From DASYAE01 sp036501535 (GTDB taxonomy: Bacteria > Actinomycetota > Actinomycetes > Streptomycetales > Catenulisporaceae), in contig DASYAE010000234.1 of NCBI GenBank assembly GCA_036501535.1, positions 1 through 44,269 on the forward strand: a DNA stretch of 44,269 nucleotides. Reading direction: 5' to 3'. Position 1 is the first letter of the stretch. Every line of letters begins with the position of its first letter. Position numbers and translations under genes: made by a program. Below the pieces are notes generated by a model. It made no database searches. It was not told the DNA's origin and worked only from the letters and a program-made list of their open reading frames with translations. This document shows, one piece after another, positions 41,314 to 44,269 of the stretch.

Positions 41314-42717
41314 GTGGACAGCTTGACAGCGCAGTTGGTCGATTTCGCCCTCGGATTCGACCACGGCGCGCTGACCGGCGCCGTGGTCGGCGCCGCGGTG
41401 GACCGCGTCGTCGACTCCGTCGCGTGCGCGATCGCGGGCTTCGAGTCCGATCCGGGACGCATCGCGGTCGAGGCCGCCCGCCACGTCCGCTGCGACGCCC
41501 CGGCGACGATCTTCGGTGCGGGCCTGTCGACCACCCCGGAGCTCGCGACATTTGCCAATACCACGATGGTACGCACTTACGACTGGAATGACGGCATGCT
41601 CGCCAAGGGCGGCGGCCATCCCAGCGACATGATCCCGGCGCTCATCGCGGTCGGCGAGTCGGTCCACGCCGGCGGCATGGACGTGCTGCTCGGCATCACC
41701 GTCGCCTACGAGATCCTCGGCGCGCTCGGCAACGCCGCCCCGACCCGGGACCGCGGCTTCGACCAGGGCACGTTCATGGGCGTCGCCGCGGCGCTGGGCA
41801 TCGGCCGGCTGCTTGACCTGCCGGCGGAACAACTGGCGAACGTCGTGTCGCTGGCGATCGTGCCGCACCTGCCGCTACGCGTCACGCGGACCGGGCTGCT
41901 GTCCATGTGGAAGGGCTCCGCCACCGCGTCCGCCATGCACAGCGCCGTGTTCGCCGTCCGGCTCGCCCAGTGCGGCATGACGGGGCCGGCCGAGCCGTTC
42001 GAGGGCAAGACCGGTCTGTTCGACCAGGCATTCGGACCGTTCACCGTGCAACTGCCGGCCAGCGGCGACGGGCGGCTCGTCGTGCAGCTCTCGCACCTCA
42101 AGCAGTTCCCCGCCGAGACACACGGCCAGGCGCTGCTCGGCCTGATGCCGGCGGTGCGGGCTTGGCGGCCGGTCGAGCACATCGAGTCCGTCGAGATCGA
42201 GACCTACTGGCAGGCCTACCACGAGATCGCGCTGCATCCGTCCAAGTGGGACCCGACCACGCGGGAGACGGCCGACCACTCGATGCCCTACCTGCTCGCG
42301 GTCGCGCTGGTGGACGGCGGGATCGACGTCCGCAAGTCCTTCACGCCGGACCGCATCGCCGACCCGGCGCTGCGGCCGATCATGAAGAAGATCTCGGTGC
42401 GCGAGGATCCCGAGTTCACCAAGGGATTCCGGCCGCCGGGCAAGGGCATCACGGGCGAGCCGCGGATGCGCCTGAGAGTGACCGCCGACGACGGCGCGAC
42501 CTTCGTGGAGGAGGTCGGCTACCACCGGGGCCACGCGAACAATCCGATGAGCCGCACGGACATCAACGCGAAACTGGACGCCGCCAGCGCAGGCGTGCTC
42601 GACGACCGGCAGCGCGACACCGTCCGGGACGCCTGGTGGGGCATCGCGGACGTGGCCGACATCGGCGCCCTCATGGCGGCCACCGCCGACTTCGGAGTCA
42701 AGGCAGGTGCGGCATGA
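41314..42717 (+). CDS. MmgE/PrpD-family protein, copy C
   Basis: A 467-residue paralogue of copy A. Shared features are MVRTYDWNDGMLAKGGGHPSDM, EILGALGNAAP, RETADHSMPYLLAVALVDGGI, and YHRGHANNPMSRTDINAKLD; the spacing of all blocks follows copy A closely. The GTG at 41314 follows AGGAG by 7 bases. It heads a third transcription unit of the supercluster under its own operator, with a cupin and the SRPBCC-hydrolase fusion behind it. Two near-duplicates in separately promoted units suggest either two similar substrates or two stereochemical outcomes; the sequence does not tell. Confidence 0.9.
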   Translation: MDSLTAQLVDFALGFDHGALTGAVVGAAVDRVVDSVACAIAGFESDPGRIAVEAARHVRCDAPATIFGAGLSTTPELATFANTTMVRTYDWNDGMLAKGGGHPSDMIPALIAVGESVHAGGMDVLLGITVAYEILGALGNAAPTRDRGFDQGTFMGVAAALGIGRLLDLPAEQLANVVSLAIVPHLPLRVTRTGLLSMWKGSATASAMHSAVFAVRLAQCGMTGPAEPFEGKTGLFDQAFGPFTVQLPASGDGRLVVQLSHLKQFPAETHGQALLGLMPAVRAWRPVEHIESVEIETYWQAYHEIALHPSKWDPTTRETADHSMPYLLAVALVDGGIDVRKSFTPDRIADPALRPIMKKISVREDPEFTKGFRPPGKGITGEPRMRLRVTADDGATFVEEVGYHRGHANNPMSRTDINAKLDAASAGVLDDRQRDTVRDAWWGIADVADIGALMAATADFGVKAGAA

Positions 42718-43118
42718 CCGGATTCCGCCACGTAAGGCCGGTGGACACCGAGGCCGTCGCCCGGCTCGGCGCACACGAGCGCTACTCGCAGAAGCTGATC
42801 GACGCGGCATCGGGCGGCGAACAGGCCGCCGTGAACTACATCCGCACGCCGCCGGGCGGCGGCTCACCCCGCGGGATGCACACCCACGCCTGGGAACAGC
42901 TCTTCTACGTCCTCGACGGCGTGATGTCGATCGAGGTGGACGGGCAGCGGCACGACGTCGGGCCCGGCAACCTGATCGTGTTCCCCGCGGGCATGCCGCA
43001 CCGCAACTGGAACGAGACCGACGAGGACACCGTGCACCTGGCGATCAACGCGCCGATGCCGCCTCCGGACCGGCACCGATCCTCCTCCGACCAGCAGCCC
43101 GGCACCGTGAACGCGTGA
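42714..43118 (+). CDS. Small cupin protein, second
   Basis: A 134-residue cupin_2-type protein with a full metal site: His56, His58 and Glu61 in GMHTHAWEQLFYVLDG and His96 in FPAGMPHRNWN. It overlaps the MmgE/PrpD stop by four bases (ATGA) and is followed 10 bases later by the SRPBCC-hydrolase gene. Unlike the cupin at 24672, all canonical ligands are present, so an enzymatic role (isomerase, decarboxylase or dioxygenase) is more plausible here. Substrate unknown. Confidence 0.87.
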   Translation: MTGFRHVRPVDTEAVARLGAHERYSQKLIDAASGGEQAAVNYIRTPPGGGSPRGMHTHAWEQLFYVLDGVMSIEVDGQRHDVGPGNLIVFPAGMPHRNWNETDEDTVHLAINAPMPPPDRHRSSSDQQPGTVNA

Positions 43119-43128
43119 TTGGCGAATC

Positions 43129-44269
43129 ATGATCGAGATCAACGAGAAGTTCACCGTCGCGGCGTCGCCCGACGAGGTCTACGCCGTGCTGTCCGACCCG
43201 AACGCCGTCGTCGAGTGCGTCGCGGGCGCTTCGCTGGGGGAGCAGCACGAGGACGGCTCCTTCGACGGGATGATGACGGTCAAGTTCAGCGCGCTGCGGA
43301 TCGCGTTCAAGGGCAAGGTCAAGCTCGACCTGGACGAGGAGGCCCGCAGCGGCGTCGTGGCCGCGTCCGGCCGGGACGGCCAGGGCGGCACCAAGTTCAA
43401 GGCCACCGCGAGTTTCGGCATCGCGCCGCTGGACGGGGGAGCGGCGTCCGAGGTGACGGCGGCGGGCGAGGTGGACCTGAGCGGCAAGCTGGCGTCGGTC
43501 ATCGAGAACGCAGCGACCGCCGTGGTGCGCAGGATGACCGGCGAGTTCGTCACCGCGCTCTCGACGCGCTGCGCGAGCAGCGCCGCCACGCTCCCCGCGG
43601 ACTCGACTGAGGAACGCACGGCCGACGAGCAGCCGGCCGTCACCCCGGCCGCCGTCTTGCTGCTGCACGGTTTCGGCGCGTCGCCGAACAGCCTGCGGCC
43701 GTGGGGCGAGGCGCTGGCCGCGGCCGGGATGGCCGTGAGCATTCCCCGGCTGCCCGGCCACGGCACCCGCTGGCAGGACCTGAACCGCACCACGCAGGCG
43801 GACTGGCTGCGCGCAGCGGACGAGGCGCTGACCGCGCTGCGCGCCGACCACGACCACGTCTACCTGATGGGCATCTCGCTCGGCGCCACGCTCGCGCTGC
43901 GGCTCGCGGCCCGCAGGCCGGGCGACGTCGCCGGCGTCGTCGCGGTGAACGCCGTCGTGGACCGCCTGCCCGGCACGTCGGGCCTGCAGCGGCTGCTGCG
44001 CCGCTCGGTGCCCGCGCCCGAGCGGACCGTCAGGAAACCGGGCGCGGTCGACGTCGGCTACCGCAGGATTCCGTTGCGCGCAGCCGCCGGACTGCGCGAA
44101 CTCGGTGCGGCGGCGCTCTCGGAGGCGCCCCGGCTCGCCGTGCCGACGCTCGTCGTGCGCAGCAGCGAGGATCCCGTGGTGCCGCCCGGCCAGAGCGAGC
44201 GACTGTGGCAGGCGCTTCCAACCGACCGGCGCGAGCGGCTGGATGTCGCCGACAGCTACCACGTCGTAC
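43129..44269 (+). CDS. SRPBCC (CoxG-like)-alpha/beta-hydrolase fusion, 3' end missing
   Basis: The frame from ATG 43129 stays open for 380 codons to the edge. Residues 1-148 are an SRPBCC/CoxG-like domain (INEKFTVAASPDEVYAVLSD, VECVAGAS, GKVKLDL, SGKLASVIENAATAVVRRM). A short Ala/Glu/Pro linker (149-168) leads to an alpha/beta hydrolase: oxyanion HGFGAS (180-185), nucleophile Ser250 in GISLG, probable Asp348 in SSEDPVVP, and His378 in SYHVV at the very end. It resembles monoacylglycerol-lipase/Est30-type carboxylesterases. The SRPBCC part could bind a hydrophobic or aromatic ligand that the hydrolase cleaves. I verified the frame across the linker codon by codon. No more than a short C-terminal helix should be missing. 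Confidence 0.85.
   Translation, partial: MIEINEKFTVAASPDEVYAVLSDPNAVVECVAGASLGEQHEDGSFDGMMTVKFSALRIAFKGKVKLDLDEEARSGVVAASGRDGQGGTKFKATASFGIAPLDGGAASEVTAAGEVDLSGKLASVIENAATAVVRRMTGEFVTALSTRCASSAATLPADSTEERTADEQPAVTPAAVLLLHGFGASPNSLRPWGEALAAAGMAVSIPRLPGHGTRWQDLNRTTQADWLRAADEALTALRADHDHVYLMGISLGATLALRLAARRPGDVAGVVAVNAVVDRLPGTSGLQRLLRRSVPAPERTVRKPGAVDVGYRRIPLRAAAGLRELGAAALSEAPRLAVPTLVVRSSEDPVVPPGQSERLWQALPTDRRERLDVADSYHVV

Overview
The window is a high-GC chromosomal segment from a filamentous actinomycete. GTG and TTG starts are frequent, and many genes overlap as ATGA or GTGA. The left end carries families typical of Streptomyces/Catenulispora-type organisms: a SARP regulator, an XRE-DUF5753 regulator and a PF04672 methyltransferase. 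I cannot name a species. I see no rRNA, tRNA, CRISPR array, insertion sequence or phage gene.

Layout. (1) 1-2252: regulators and a methyltransferase; a perfect 19-bp palindrome lies in the XRE/methyltransferase divergent region. (2) 2357-15840: a plant-polysaccharide utilisation locus. It has a secreted clan-A arabinofuranosidase-type glycosidase with FnIII and CBM2 modules, a LacI regulator, a secreted GH78-like protein, an AraC regulator, an ABC sugar importer (permease, binding lipoprotein, permease, no ATPase) and a cytoplasmic GH78 alpha-L-rhamnosidase coupled to the second permease. The likely logic is outside hydrolysis, uptake of rhamnose-containing oligosaccharides, then cytoplasmic cleavage. 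(3) 15911-21938: a large unstudied fusion protein (two lectin-like modules, a DUF6461-like and a DUF6924-like domain), an ECF sigma factor with a membrane-anchored partner, and a DUF3556 multipass membrane protein.

(4) 22178-44269 (runs off the window): a catabolic supercluster interrupted only by one reverse-strand lipoprotein. It encodes an FAH/hydratase-fold enzyme, an orphan NMT1/TauA-type binding lipoprotein, a Rieske ferredoxin, two cupins, two class III CoA-transferases, a cysteine-less thiolase-like protein plus DUF35 partner, three MmgE/PrpD proteins, an LLM-type flavin oxidoreductase, an MFS carrier, a ThDP enzyme, a 2-hydroxyacid dehydrogenase, an aldehyde dehydrogenase, a fumarate-reductase/TcuA-type flavoprotein, and an SRPBCC-alpha/beta-hydrolase fusion. 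Most genes overlap by a few bases.

Three promoters in this supercluster (before 22178, 23163 and 41314) carry a YATAC-N5-GTATG-type inverted repeat 33-37 bases after a TTGAC box; two have a clear -10 and the operator over the predicted start site. A related site precedes 35635. This suggests one regulon with one repressor (GntR-like operator style) encoded outside the window. The substrate is unknown. The enzymes fit a branched or unsaturated polycarboxylate, or a ring-derived acid, degraded through CoA esters with a retro-aldol step and a hydroxyacid to ketoacid to aldehyde to acid branch. This is the best candidate here for an undescribed system.
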